From: Thermaceae bacterium | GTDB taxonomy: Bacteria > Deinococcota > Deinococci > Deinococcales > Marinithermaceae | NCBI GenBank assembly: GCA_026987375.1 | Contig: JALSMT010000086.1 | Span: 30,768 to 94,767 of the forward strand | Direction of reading: 5' to 3' | Length of the DNA: 64,000 bases | Part shown: positions 37,221 to 47,668 of the stretch, in pieces | Position numbering within the stretch: position 1 is the first letter of the stretch | How the letters are laid out: each line of letters starts with the position of its first letter | Translations under genes and position numbers: made by a program | Notes under the pieces: generated by a model | Seen by the model: only the letters and a program-made list of their open reading frames with translations | Told to the model about the DNA's origin: nothing | Databases searched by the model: none

Positions 37221-37604
37221 CTAGAAGGGTTTGAACTTGGTAGAAACCCAGTCGTAAGTGACCCTTCCTTCGGCTCCCTGGGTCTTGATGTGGATGGTGT
37301 AATTACCGGGTTTTACCTTGTACTTGAGCTCTCTCTTGAAACTACCGCTAAAATACTCGGGTTTGTGGACGTTGCGATCCCTTTGCGTCGCCCAAACGAT
37401 GATTTTCCCCTTCTTGAGATCGCCGTCTAGTTTTATCTTGATGGCGTCGCTGCCGCCGGCGACGCGCAGGCCGTATATCCTTTCGTGGCTGTCGTTGAGG
37501 TAGTAGACGGGGGTAAAGGGCGGCAGGCCTATTAGCAAGCCGTAGTTCTCGCCGTATAAGTACACCCCGCCAACGATGGCCAGTAAGATCAATATGGTTC
37601 GCAC
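37221..37604 (-). CDS. Hypothetical membrane-anchored protein
   Basis: I do not recognise this 127-residue protein. It starts with a single hydrophobic helix (about 3-20) that could be an uncleaved anchor or signal, and continues with an alternating beta-like pattern ending KPGNYTIHIKTQGAEG...TYDWVSTKFKPF, which suggests a small exported beta-sandwich. Lys-rich segments give a basic charge. It is transcribed alone, divergent from tyrS, whose promoter region it borders. Confidence 0.65.
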   Translation of the reverse strand: MRTILILLAIVGGVYLYGENYGLLIGLPPFTPVYYLNDSHERIYGLRVAGGSDAIKIKLDGDLKKGKIIVWATQRDRNVHKPEYFSGSFKRELKYKVKPGNYTIHIKTQGAEGRVTYDWVSTKFKPF

Positions 37605-37657
37605 ATCTACCCTCCCCGCGGGATATTTCCCGCCTTTCCGTAGAGTATACTCTTTAG

Positions 37658-38968
<1,311 letters not shown>

Positions 38969-39048
38969 CGGCGCAGCCTAAACGGGCGCCTCTTGCTCGG
39001 GCGAGTCTGCTGGGCGCAAACCTCGAGGCGAACAATGCAAGGGCGTTT

Positions 39049-39636
39049 TCAAGAGCCAAAGGTCTTTAGCGGACGGTAGCTTTCTATCGGTCGCAACGGC
39101 GTCTCGTAACCGGCGGCGTAGAGTACGCCGCCCTCCTCCTGCAAGAGTATCCGCGGCAGCGGGAAACGCGGAGGGCCAAAAACCGCCTTGCCCGACTCCA
39201 GCGGGTCGAAGGCTCCAAAATGGCACTTGCACCCCAAGAAGGGGTGGTCGCTGCGATAGTTATACAAGATTGCCCCGGCCTCGACGTTGCGGACGTAGTC
39301 CAACTTGCAGCCTTGGTGGGTGCAGATGCGCGACCAGGCGGCGAAATACTTCCCGTCGGTCTCGAGCCCGCCCGGCACGGCTTGCGGCAAGCGTAATACC
39401 ACTATGGGCAGCTTACCGCCGTGAATGGGGTATTCACGGTAGGCGAAACTCCAAGGCTCGTCGAACTCCGACACCTCGGCTATCTTGACCCGCTCGCCCT
39501 TTTTCCAGCGAATCTCCTTGGGTACGGCGGTTTTAAGGAACTGTATCTTTACCGCCCGCCAGCCGAACCAGCCAAAAAAAGCGGCGGCCAGCCCCGAAGG
39601 AACTATCCATACCAGGTCTCTTCTCGACAGCTTCAC
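39049..39636 (-). CDS. Rieske [2Fe-2S] protein
   Basis: The 195-residue protein has a basic N-terminus, one membrane helix (about 8-28, possibly a Tat-like anchor after SRRD) and a Rieske domain with CTHQGC (105-110) and CKCH (136-139), including the two extra Cys that form the disulfide typical of bc-complex Rieske proteins. It would carry electrons from quinol to cytochrome c. No cytochrome b gene is adjacent or elsewhere in the window. GTG 39636 is chosen as start because it lies 4 bases after the previous stop with GGAG upstream. It is the last gene of the ccm operon. Confidence 0.9.
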   Translation of the reverse strand: MKLSRRDLVWIVPSGLAAAFFGWFGWRAVKIQFLKTAVPKEIRWKKGERVKIAEVSEFDEPWSFAYREYPIHGGKLPIVVLRLPQAVPGGLETDGKYFAAWSRICTHQGCKLDYVRNVEAGAILYNYRSDHPFLGCKCHFGAFDPLESGKAVFGPPRFPLPRILLQEEGGVLYAAGYETPLRPIESYRPLKTFGS

Positions 39637-39640
39637 CGTT

Positions 39641-40801
39641 TTACAACTCCTGCTTGATGTAATCAACGAGCGCCTTCAGCTCCTCGTCGCTCATCTCGAT
39701 GGCGGGCATAGTGCCGCTGCCCCTTCTCACTATCTCCTCTACCGCCCCGTCAACCCTGATGACCGGATTGCCGTGCAAAGCCGGCCCCGCGCCCCCCTCG
39801 CCCTTCTGCCCGTGGCAGGCGGCGCACTTGTTGCGATAGACAATCTTACCGTCCACCACGCCCTCCATCCCCTCAGGGGCGACCGCCGGGTGGCCGGCGG
39901 GCAACTTGCCCGCCGCTTCTTTAGCGCCGCCGGCGGCCTCCGCCGCGCCCTGTGGCGTGGCGGCGACCTTGGGGTGGCCCGCCGGCAAGGGCGAGTTTGG
40001 ATTCGTCGCCTCGTCTTTGAAGTGCTTCTTGGCGTCCGAGATTAAACCTTCCACGTACTCCTTCTGCGCGCCGCCGGCCGCAATGTACGCCTTCCAAGCG
40101 TTTACCGCCTCGCGGAAGCGCCCCGTAGCCGAGTAAGCGTTGCCCAAGAATAGCAGCGCCTCGGTATCCTTGGGGTTGAACGAAACCACCACCGAGAGGA
40201 CCCCCGCGGCGTCCTTGGGGTAGCCGGACATGAAAAAGAGAATGCCCATGCGTTTCCAGGCGTGCAGGTTCTTGTCGTCCAGATCCAAGACTTTCTTATA
40301 GGCTTCGGCCGCAGAGGTGTAATCGGCTTCTTGCCAGGCCTTGTCGGCGTAAGCCGTCCAGCTGTCCACGTCGTTCTTCTCTTCCGCTAGTTTTTTAAGT
40401 TTCTGCAGGTCGGCTGGCTGGGTTTTGGAGGCGACCACCGGCCTAGCCGCGCCGAGAGACTTAGGCAGGACATAAAGACCCAGCGCCGCTGCGCTGGCCA
40501 GGACCAGCAGCGCCGCCGCCGCGAGCGCCCAGCCGGGCTTGCTCTTCGCCTTTGGAACAGCGGCGCCGCGCTCCCTCGCCTCGGCCAGCTTCTTTTCTAA
40601 AAAGACGATGCGCCCCAGAGCGCGCTTGCGCTGACTGCCTTGCAGGGTCCTCGCCTCTTCCTTCAGCGAGGCTACCTCAGCCTCTAATTCTTCGGCCATT
40701 ATGTCGGCCTTTATAACTTGCGGCGCGGCGCGCAACGGCAGCAGCGCGAACAACAAGCCCAATAGCACGACAACGGCGGCAACAATCCAGAAAGCTATCA
40801 T
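39641..40801 (-). CDS. CcmI-like TPR protein fused to cytochrome c
   Basis: This 386-residue protein joins two usual single proteins. Residues 1-110 give two membrane helices with a cytoplasmic coiled coil, and 130-260 are TPR repeats, as in CcmI/CycH, the apocytochrome chaperone of heme attachment. Residues 305-386 are a class I cytochrome c domain with heme site CAACH (326-330) and probable axial Met in GTMPA (about 365). A linker has two copies of LPAGHP (272 and 300). It overlaps ccmH by 4 bases and precedes the Rieske gene. The protein could both present apocytochromes and carry electrons. Confidence 0.85.
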   Translation of the reverse strand: MIAFWIVAAVVVLLGLLFALLPLRAAPQVIKADIMAEELEAEVASLKEEARTLQGSQRKRALGRIVFLEKKLAEARERGAAVPKAKSKPGWALAAAALLVLASAAALGLYVLPKSLGAARPVVASKTQPADLQKLKKLAEEKNDVDSWTAYADKAWQEADYTSAAEAYKKVLDLDDKNLHAWKRMGILFFMSGYPKDAAGVLSVVVSFNPKDTEALLFLGNAYSATGRFREAVNAWKAYIAAGGAQKEYVEGLISDAKKHFKDEATNPNSPLPAGHPKVAATPQGAAEAAGGAKEAAGKLPAGHPAVAPEGMEGVVDGKIVYRNKCAACHGQKGEGGAGPALHGNPVIRVDGAVEEIVRRGSGTMPAIEMSDEELKALVDYIKQEL

Positions 40802-41265
40802 TCCCTCTCCCTCGTGGAGTCACGCGCAATCTCGGCCTCGACGCGGGCAATCTCGTCTTCGGGCGCCTCTTCGAACGCCGCTTCGCGCTTGGCTGTAGCG
40901 TGCGTGTAGCTGTAGAGGCCCAGACCAAATAAACCCAAGCCAATGAGCGGCGCCAGCCAGACCAGCAGGCCCAAACCTTTCTTAGGCGGTTCGTAAAGTA
41001 TCCAGTCGGTATAGCGGTCAACGAAATACTGGATAATCTCGTCTTCGCTCTTACCCTCCTTGAGCATCTGCGCTATCTGGCGGCGCATCTCTTCGGTCAC
41101 GCCGGCGTTGGACTCGGCGGCGCTCTCGCCACGGCAGACCGGGCAACGCAGCTTCTTGGCTATCTCGAAGACCTTGGGCGGGTAATCCGGGGGCGGCTTA
41201 TTGCCGACGGTCTGCGCCGCAGCAATGCCCAGCAGCAAAACGGCCGCCAAGAGCCAGCGCCTCAT
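40798..41265 (-). CDS. ccmH: Cytochrome c maturation protein CcmH
   Basis: CcmH is a periplasmic thiol-disulfide protein that keeps apocytochrome cysteines reduced for heme attachment. The 155-residue product has a signal peptide, the hallmark LRCPVCRGESAAESNA with Cys41 and Cys44, a helical domain, and a C-terminal membrane helix (about 103-123). It overlaps both neighbours by 4 bases (ATGA). Confidence 0.95.
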   Translation of the reverse strand: MRRWLLAAVLLLGIAAAQTVGNKPPPDYPPKVFEIAKKLRCPVCRGESAAESNAGVTEEMRRQIAQMLKEGKSEDEIIQYFVDRYTDWILYEPPKKGLGLLVWLAPLIGLGLFGLGLYSYTHATAKREAAFEEAPEDEIARVEAEIARDSTRERE

Positions 41266-41804
41266 TTCAACACCTCCTGCACCATCTTCGTCAGCATAGC
41301 CTCGTCGAGGGATCCGGCGTGGCGCTCGACTACGCGCCCCTTGCGCGTAATGGCAAACGTTTCGGGCACGCCGTACATGCCGTAGTCAATGCCGATGCTG
41401 CCCCTGGGGTCATAGACCACGGGAAAGGTAAACCCAAAACGGCTGACGAACTCCTCGCCCTTGTCTTTCTCGTCTTGCGTGTCCACGGCGATAAACATCA
41501 CCTTGTCCCGCCAGCGCCGCCAGCCCGCTTCAAGAATCGGGGCCTCCTGGTAACAGGCTGGGTAGCACCAGCTCGCCCAGAAGTTGAGGATTATGGGCTT
41601 CTTACCCAGGTAGTCGGCCAGGTTCAACTTCTCTCCCCACTCGGCCTTGAACGAATCCAGCAGCTCCATCTCAAAAACGGGAGCGCTTTTGCCCGCCAGC
41701 GCCGAGGGCAATTCTTCGCGAGCGTCTTTGGTCTTTATTCCCCACCAGAAAAGAACCCCCAAGGAGACGACCGCCAGTAGGCCCAGCAAGCTCTTGGCGT
41801 TCAT
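41262..41804 (-). CDS. ccmG: Thioredoxin-like protein CcmG/ResA
   Basis: CcmG reduces disulfides in apocytochromes or CcmH. The 180-residue protein has an N-terminal anchor (about 5-22) and a thioredoxin fold. The active site reads WCYPAC (Cys80, Cys84): three residues separate the cysteines instead of the usual two (WCxPC). The nucleotide sequence TGC TAC CCA GCC TGT shows this directly. A cis-Pro segment (YGVPETF) is present. I place the start at ATG 41804 in the ATGA overlap with ccmF. Confidence 0.9.
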   Translation of the reverse strand: MNAKSLLGLLAVVSLGVLFWWGIKTKDAREELPSALAGKSAPVFEMELLDSFKAEWGEKLNLADYLGKKPIILNFWASWCYPACYQEAPILEAGWRRWRDKVMFIAVDTQDEKDKGEEFVSRFGFTFPVVYDPRGSIGIDYGMYGVPETFAITRKGRVVERHAGSLDEAMLTKMVQEVLK

Positions 41805-43762
41805 GCCTCCGCCCCCTCGCTTACAGCAGCAGCGACGTGGGCTCTGGCTGTTTCCGGCCAGACTATTAGCAATGTGCCAAAAATGATGATGGCCGCTGAT
41901 ATCCATAACCACAGCACGAGCGGAGTCACTACCAAACGTAACGTCACCCACTCGCCGCCCTTCTGATCGTAAGCTTGCAAGACCAGGTAGTAGTCCTTGT
42001 TCCAGGTATACCTGACCGCGGGAGCGGCAAAGGGGGTGCGCGAGGTGCGGTAGTAGTTGAGGCGCGGGTGGGCGACGCCTATACCGCTTATCTCGACGTC
42101 CGCCACCACCGAGTTACGGTAAGGCTCCCGCAGCGCCCGCAAAGTATGAACGGTAATGGTGCGGCCGCCGGCTTTCCAGGCCTCGCCGATGGCGAGGGTC
42201 TTCTGCACGTCCAGGCGATAGCTCTGGCTAAAGGCTATCGCCAAGACCGCCACGATTACGCCGAGGTGCACCGTGTAACCACCGTAGCGCCTCCGAGACT
42301 GCTCAAAGACCTTCGCCGCCGTCTTCAAAAAGCCCTCGCCGGTGACCAGAGACCTTCTGCGTATCGGACGGAAAGCCAGCCAGCACAGCGCCACCAGATT
42401 GTAAAGAACAAAGCCAACCGTCAGGCTCACCCACAGCGTCCAGCCAACGACCAACCCCAAAGCGCTGCCCAGCACCAGGGCTATCGCCATCCAAAAGACG
42501 ACCCTCAGCGTCTCGCTATCAGCACTGCGCCAGGGCAAGACCGGCCCCAGACCCATGAGCAGCAGCATCAAGAGTCCCAGCGGTACGAAGAGCTGGTTAA
42601 AGAAGGGCGCTCCTACCGAAACCTTGGCGCCGTTGAAGGCCTCTACCAGCAAGGGGAAGAGAGTACCCAAAATGACGACGAAGGCCATGGTCATCAGCAC
42701 CAACGCGCCGTAAAGCAGCAAGCCCTCGCGGGAAAGGGGTACGACCGTGCCGGCGTCGCGCACCTCGCTCGATATCCTGCCCAAAAGAAAAAACCCCACT
42801 GCCAAGATGGCCAGCAAAAAGCCGAGGAATATCGGGCCCACAGGCCCGCCGGCGAAGGCGTGCACCGACTCGATGACGCCCGAACGCGTCAGGAAAGTAC
42901 CAAAAACCGTCGCGGCGAAGGCCAGAGTGACCAAGGCGAAGTTCCAGGTTCTAAACAAGCCGCGGCGTTCCTGCACCATCGCCGTGTGCAAAAAAGCGGT
43001 AGCCAGCAGCCAGGGTATGAAGGAGGCGTTCTCAACGGGGTCCCAGCCCCAGTAACCGCCCCAGCCCAGCACTTCGTAGCTCCACCAGCCGCCGGCGTAG
43101 ATGGCCGCGGTCAAAAACCCCCAAGCGATGATGAGCCACCACTTGGTCTCCGCTATCCACGTCTGATAGCGACGCGTCACCATCGCCGCTATGGCGAAAG
43201 CGAAGGGCACCGAGAGGCCGACGAAGCCTAGGTACATCAGTATCGGGTGGACCGCCATCATCCAGTGATTCTGCAGCAATGGATTGGGGCCCGGTCCGTC
43301 GGCGGGCGGGTTGGGAATGGTGATGAAAGGGTTGATGACAAAGATTACGTTGGCCAGGAAAAACAGCTGTATGACAAAGAGCGTCGTCAGCACCACCGGG
43401 CTCGTCCAGTAGTCGCGGCTGCGTATTCCCGCCAACCAGGTATAAAGCGTCTGCAATAACGCCCAGAGGAGGATGGAACCCTCGAGCGCCGCCCAAAGCG
43501 TGGCGAACTTGACCCAGGTGGGGTTGGCGCGGGTGCTGTTGCGGGCGACGTAAAGAACAGAAAAGTCGTCGCTAAGAAGCGCCCACTCGAGGGCCACAAA
43601 CGCCCCCAAAGTACCCAGAAAAGCGAGCAGCGCGGCCCTCTTGGCAACCAGCAAATACCTGGCGTCGCGGTTGTACCAAGCAAGCAAAGCGGCCAGCAAG
43701 CCAACCACGGTAAAAAGTCCCGCGAAAGCCAAGCTCAGGTTGCCCAGGCCGCCCGGCGTCAC
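41801..43762 (-). CDS. ccmF: Cytochrome c heme lyase subunit CcmF
   Basis: CcmF transfers heme from holo-CcmE to apocytochromes together with CcmH/CcmI. The 653-residue membrane protein has about 14-15 helices and the conserved Trp-rich WWD motif in LGWGGYWGWDPVENASF (about 240), plus flanking conserved His residues. It starts at GTG in a GTGA overlap with ccmE. Length agrees with the family (about 640-660). Confidence 0.96.
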   Translation of the reverse strand: MTPGGLGNLSLAFAGLFTVVGLLAALLAWYNRDARYLLVAKRAALLAFLGTLGAFVALEWALLSDDFSVLYVARNSTRANPTWVKFATLWAALEGSILLWALLQTLYTWLAGIRSRDYWTSPVVLTTLFVIQLFFLANVIFVINPFITIPNPPADGPGPNPLLQNHWMMAVHPILMYLGFVGLSVPFAFAIAAMVTRRYQTWIAETKWWLIIAWGFLTAAIYAGGWWSYEVLGWGGYWGWDPVENASFIPWLLATAFLHTAMVQERRGLFRTWNFALVTLAFAATVFGTFLTRSGVIESVHAFAGGPVGPIFLGFLLAILAVGFFLLGRISSEVRDAGTVVPLSREGLLLYGALVLMTMAFVVILGTLFPLLVEAFNGAKVSVGAPFFNQLFVPLGLLMLLLMGLGPVLPWRSADSETLRVVFWMAIALVLGSALGLVVGWTLWVSLTVGFVLYNLVALCWLAFRPIRRRSLVTGEGFLKTAAKVFEQSRRRYGGYTVHLGVIVAVLAIAFSQSYRLDVQKTLAIGEAWKAGGRTITVHTLRALREPYRNSVVADVEISGIGVAHPRLNYYRTSRTPFAAPAVRYTWNKDYYLVLQAYDQKGGEWVTLRLVVTPLVLWLWISAAIIIFGTLLIVWPETARAHVAAAVSEGAEA

Positions 43763-44193
43763 TTTGCTTCCTCCAGCAATTTGCGCACCTCTTCCGGCTT
43801 GAGCTTTGCCCCCTGTTGCGGTGGTTTGTAGCTCTCGGAGTGCTTGATCAAGAGGTTGTCGCCGTGGAACACCTTGCCTGCGAATTTCCCCTCGACCACG
43901 ACCCCCTGATTGTCCTTGAAAAGCTCGGGGGGGGTGCCCTCGTGCTCCACCGGGATCTCTACCACGCCGTCGGTGATGATGAATTTGAGCTGCAGGGTCT
44001 TGGGGTTGAACTGCACGCTACCCTCCTTGACCAAGCCGCCCAGGCGCACGCGCTTGCCTTGGTACTTCTGGGGGTTGTCGGCGTACTCGCTGGGCAGAAC
44101 GTAGTAAACGAGGCTCTTACCCAGGCCGCCCCAGGCCAAGTAGGCGATGGCGGCCATGATTACTAGAAAACCAACGAGATACTTAGTCCTCAC
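43759..44193 (-). CDS. ccmE: Heme chaperone CcmE
   Basis: CcmE binds heme covalently in the periplasm and passes it to CcmF. The 144-residue protein has an N-terminal anchor (about 5-22), an OB-fold with RVRLGGLVKEGSV, and the heme-binding segment LLIKHSESYKPP with His118 and Tyr122. The GTG start at 44193 follows GGGAGG and lies inside the end of ccmD; a longer frame was rejected on this ground. Confidence 0.95.
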   Translation of the reverse strand: MRTKYLVGFLVIMAAIAYLAWGGLGKSLVYYVLPSEYADNPQKYQGKRVRLGGLVKEGSVQFNPKTLQLKFIITDGVVEIPVEHEGTPPELFKDNQGVVVEGKFAGKVFHGDNLLIKHSESYKPPQQGAKLKPEEVRKLLEEAK

Positions 44194-44299
44194 GCGACAC
44201 CTCCCGCGCACGCCAGAATAAGTAAGCGGTATACCCTATTAAAAGCGCGTAGGTCGCCGCATATACAGCCGTTACGAAAACCTCGGTATGGCTAGTCAT
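44183..44299 (-). CDS. ccmD: Small membrane protein CcmD
   Basis: A 38-residue frame between ccmC and ccmE encodes one membrane helix (about 5-29) followed by a charged tail, ARAREV-like (WRAREVSRED). This size, topology and position fit CcmD, which helps release holo-CcmE from the CcmABC complex. It has GGGAGGAG before its ATG, overlaps the ccmC stop by 8 bases and the ccmE start by 11. Sequence conservation of CcmD is low, so position carries much of the call. Confidence 0.8.
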   Translation of the reverse strand: MTSHTEVFVTAVYAATYALLIGYTAYLFWRAREVSRED

Positions 44300-44981
44300 A
44301 TATCTCCTCCCGCGCGGCGGCGCGCGCCGCTATCGCCCCTTTCATTCGCAGGAAGGCCACGAACAAGATGTTGATGGCCGCCAGGTCAATCAGCATCGGC
44401 AGCACCATGGAGGGGTCCATGTGCAGCTTGCGGTTGACTATATCAAAGGTGGCCGTCTGGTGAATACTGCGCCACCAGTAGACCGACATATAGTTGATGG
44501 GGATGTTGACCACGCCCAGTATCGCCGCGGCGGCCGCCGCCTTAGCGCGAAACTCGGGGTCTTCTATCGCCTGCCGCAGCAAGAAGTAGCCAACGTAAAA
44601 AGCTGTGAGTATGGCGCTGGTGGTCAGTTTGGGTTCCCAAGTCCAGTAGACCCCCCAGGTCGGGCGGGCCCACATCATGCCGCCAAAAAGGGTAAGAGCC
44701 ATGAAGAGCAGCCCTATCTCCGCACTGGCGGCCGAAAGGCGGTCATAAGAGGGGTTTTGCTTCCACAAATAAAGGATGGCGTAAACCGCGGCCACGATGA
44801 AGGCCAGGTACGCCGTCCAAGCGGCGCCGACGTGTACGTAGAGGATGCGCACCAGATAGCCTTGCTGAACGTCAGGGGGCGCCTTGAAAGCCAAATACTG
44901 ACCTATCAGAAAAACCAAGAAGCCAACCAGCAGCAAAAAAGAAGACAAAGAGTCTGTTAGTTTTCTTTTGGAATTGCCCAC
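44292..44981 (-). CDS. ccmC: Heme-handling protein CcmC
   Basis: CcmC presents heme to CcmE on the periplasmic side. The 229-residue product has six membrane helices and the WWD signature ARPTWGVYWTWEPKLTTSAIL, with conserved His residues in YVHVGAAW and in the loop after NYMSVYWWRSIHQT. The GTG start is preceded by GGGAGGAG. It heads the eight-gene operon ccmC-D-E-F-G-H-ccmI/cyt-Rieske, nearly all of whose genes overlap. Confidence 0.95.
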   Translation of the reverse strand: MGNSKRKLTDSLSSFLLLVGFLVFLIGQYLAFKAPPDVQQGYLVRILYVHVGAAWTAYLAFIVAAVYAILYLWKQNPSYDRLSAASAEIGLLFMALTLFGGMMWARPTWGVYWTWEPKLTTSAILTAFYVGYFLLRQAIEDPEFRAKAAAAAAILGVVNIPINYMSVYWWRSIHQTATFDIVNRKLHMDPSMVLPMLIDLAAINILFVAFLRMKGAIAARAAAREEIYD

Positions 44982-45282
44982 TTCCCACTCCTCCCGAGAA
45001 AAACGGCCGGGGAATCACCTCAACACAAGCGGCATCTCGCGACTTAACCTAACACACCATACCTAAGATTTCGGACAGGAATTGATGAGAATTACCCTGG
45101 CGAGGACTCGATATTGAGATGGCCGATCGAGATCGCACGAGTTACAGTAAGGATCTTTACCGGTACTTACCGTTTGACTTAGTACAGGCAACAGTTACTC
45201 AGGACAAACGTCCCGAGATAACCTTTATGATAAGCATTAGATATAAATTAGTGTAGCTATGCATACGGGGAGGAAGAGAGAA
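44982..45282. promoter_or_regulatory. Divergent control region: ccm operon and 12-heme cytochrome
   Basis: This 300-base gap separates ccmC (-) from the multiheme cytochrome gene (+) and is much richer in A+T than its surroundings. On the + strand TATGAT (45226-45231) and TATAAA (45242-45247) are candidate -10 boxes; on the minus strand TATGGT (about 45057-45062) is one. Several small dyads occur, such as the one in TTACCGGTA near 45159, but I cannot assign a regulator. Shared control of both operons from here is plausible. Confidence 0.4.
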
Positions 45283-47649
45283 ATGAGAAAAAGAGCGATT
45301 ATCTGGCTGGGTTTGCTACTCGCGCTGGCTTGGGCTCAGACGCCCACCAAGGTCAGCCCCGAGGTAGCGGCCCAAAAAGGCTGTCTTAGCTGCCACGAGG
45401 GCATAGAAGACATCATGCCGCCCAACAGCGGCATGATGGCGCAGATCAAAGCGTTCGGCGCCCAGGCGAACGATCCGGCTGGTTGCGTCGTCTGCCACGG
45501 CGGCAACCCCAGAGGCCTCACCAAGGAAGAAGCCCACAAGGGCGCGCCAGACGCCCTCAAAGGTAGGGGACCGCAAGACTTCTACCCCGATCCGGGCTCC
45601 ATCTGGATAGCCAATCGCACTTGCGGACAGTGTCACCCTGGTTACGACTACCGGCTAAATTTGTCTCTCATGCAGACCGAGGCCGGTAAAATTCAGGGTA
45701 ATTTGCACACCTGGGGCTATCCCGAAACCTGGGACGGAAGAACCCCCTACGGAAACTATAACGTTCAAGATACTGACGGTCAGACGCCTCAGATAGGCAC
45801 TGCGGCCTACAAGAAATACATGGCGGAGCTAATCAAGCTCTACCCTCAGGCCTTCCCCACAAAACTGCAGCAGCTTCCAGAAGTCACCACTGAGCAGGTT
45901 AAGGAAGATCCGAAACTCGCTGCGATTACTTACCAGCGCCACGACTGCCAGCGCTGCCACGTGGGCGTCAACGGCCGCGAGAAGCGCGGCGACTACCGCG
46001 GCATGGGCTGCTCTTCCTGTCACATTCTTTATGGAGACGAAGGCTTCTACGAGGGCAACGACCCCACCATCAAGAAAGACGAGCGGGGTCACCCCATAGC
46101 TCACCGCATAATCGCCACCCGGGAAATAGGCGGCGTCCATCCGGGCGACAGTGGCGGCATACCCACGGCTACCTGTAACTCCTGCCACAACCGCGGCAAG
46201 CGCATCGGCGTTACCTTCCAGGGTTTGATGGAGTTCCCCTACGGCACTCCTTTCAACGAAAAAGGCGGCAAGCAGCCCAAACTTCATACCAAGAAGTATC
46301 TCTTCTTGGCCGACGACGTTCACCACAGAGGTGAACCCGGTAAAGGCGGCATGCTCTGTCAAGACTGCCACACCACCATCGACATGCACGGCGACGGCAA
46401 CATCTTCGCAACCACGCTGGCCCAGGTGGAAATCGAGTGCGAAGACTGCCACGGCACGCCTGATAAATACCCCTGGGAGCTGCCGCTCGGCCACGGTGAC
46501 GAGTTTGGCCGCAAGCTGCCCGACAAACCGCGCGGCCTAGCCGACTCGCCTCTACCCGAAACCGCGGCTTTCGCCACCCTCTATCCCAAAGAAGATGGCT
46601 ACCTCCTCACCGCCCGCGGCAACCCCTTTGGCAACGTGGTCAAGAAAGGCAATAAAGTCATCGTCCATTCCGCCACCGGTTCCGACTTTGTAGCGCCTGT
46701 GCTTAAAGCCATCAACGAAGCGGACGCATGGAGCTCGCCCGACGCTAAGGTGGCAATGGTTTCGGTCAAAAAGCACGCGCAAAACCTGGAGTGCTACGCC
46801 TGTCACGCATCTTGGGTTCCGCAGTGTTACGGTTGCCACGTCAAGGTCGACTACTCGGGCGGCGTAAGCGGGACCGACTGGCTCAAGTCGGGTAGCGCCG
46901 TCGACAGCCATGGTATGACCGCCGAGTCGGCGATCGGGTCCGGCGGCATTAAGTCCCCCGGCAAGATCTCCGAGTCACGCTCCTACCTGCGCTGGGAAGA
47001 CCCGGTACTGGGTATCAACGGTGAAGGGCGCGTCACCCCGCTAATGCCAGGCTGCCAGGTCGTCTACACGGTGATCGACACCGAGGGCAAAACCATTGCC
47101 CACAACGTCATAGCTCGCTCGCCCGACGAAGCTGCGCAACTGGGCCAAGACCTTATACCGCTGGCCATTGACATGGCGCCGGCGCAGCCGCATTCGGCGT
47201 TGCCCCAAGCCCGCAGCTGTGAGAGCTGCCACAACAACCCCAAAACACTGGGCTACGGTATAGACAAAGGCATCTACCAAAATCACTACGCCGAAGACAT
47301 AATCACCGACATCACAGACGCACGCACCGGCAAGCCGCTGGCCAAACACTACCAGGTACAGATTCCGGCCATCCCCGATTTAACGTTCGACTGGTCACAG
47401 ATAGTCGATCCCAAAACCGGTAAACAAGTAGCCACGGTTGGTACACACTGGCCGCTTTCGCGCTCGCTGCCGCAGGAAATGCGCGACACCATGGATCGCA
47501 GCGGTCTCTGCATGGGCTGCCACAAGGAGATGACCAACGATAAGGTCTGGAGCATAGTCAGCACACCGGGAAGCCTCAATGACGTCGAGCACATAGACCT
47601 CATGCACAAGATGCTGCTGCAATACTACGAGGACGCCAAGAAGAAGTAG
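45283..47649 (+). CDS. Exported dodecaheme cytochrome c
   Basis: The 788-residue protein has a signal peptide (1-18) and twelve CxxCH heme motifs, with first Cys at about 34, 68, 114, 222, 243, 298, 359, 386, 504, 515, 646 and 743. There is no C-terminal anchor, so it is periplasmic or surface-exposed. I do not recognise a specific enzyme family; the spacing fits neither NrfA nor octaheme hydroxylamine oxidoreductase as I remember them. It may be an electron carrier or a terminal reductase. The ATG at 45283 is favoured over an ATG at 45259 because GGAGG lies 8 bases before it. It is followed by a TPR lipoprotein and a secreted protein and lies between two ccm clusters. Confidence 0.85.
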   Translation: MRKRAIIWLGLLLALAWAQTPTKVSPEVAAQKGCLSCHEGIEDIMPPNSGMMAQIKAFGAQANDPAGCVVCHGGNPRGLTKEEAHKGAPDALKGRGPQDFYPDPGSIWIANRTCGQCHPGYDYRLNLSLMQTEAGKIQGNLHTWGYPETWDGRTPYGNYNVQDTDGQTPQIGTAAYKKYMAELIKLYPQAFPTKLQQLPEVTTEQVKEDPKLAAITYQRHDCQRCHVGVNGREKRGDYRGMGCSSCHILYGDEGFYEGNDPTIKKDERGHPIAHRIIATREIGGVHPGDSGGIPTATCNSCHNRGKRIGVTFQGLMEFPYGTPFNEKGGKQPKLHTKKYLFLADDVHHRGEPGKGGMLCQDCHTTIDMHGDGNIFATTLAQVEIECEDCHGTPDKYPWELPLGHGDEFGRKLPDKPRGLADSPLPETAAFATLYPKEDGYLLTARGNPFGNVVKKGNKVIVHSATGSDFVAPVLKAINEADAWSSPDAKVAMVSVKKHAQNLECYACHASWVPQCYGCHVKVDYSGGVSGTDWLKSGSAVDSHGMTAESAIGSGGIKSPGKISESRSYLRWEDPVLGINGEGRVTPLMPGCQVVYTVIDTEGKTIAHNVIARSPDEAAQLGQDLIPLAIDMAPAQPHSALPQARSCESCHNNPKTLGYGIDKGIYQNHYAEDIITDITDARTGKPLAKHYQVQIPAIPDLTFDWSQIVDPKTGKQVATVGTHWPLSRSLPQEMRDTMDRSGLCMGCHKEMTNDKVWSIVSTPGSLNDVEHIDLMHKMLLQYYEDAKKK

Positions 47650-47668
47650 GGCGCGCCACGACTACGAA

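Noticed and set aside
37141..37224. 27-codon reading frame on the + strand
   Set aside because: It has a fair ribosome-binding site (GGGGGG) but no recognisable content, and it ends inside the stop codon of the convergent hypothetical gene.
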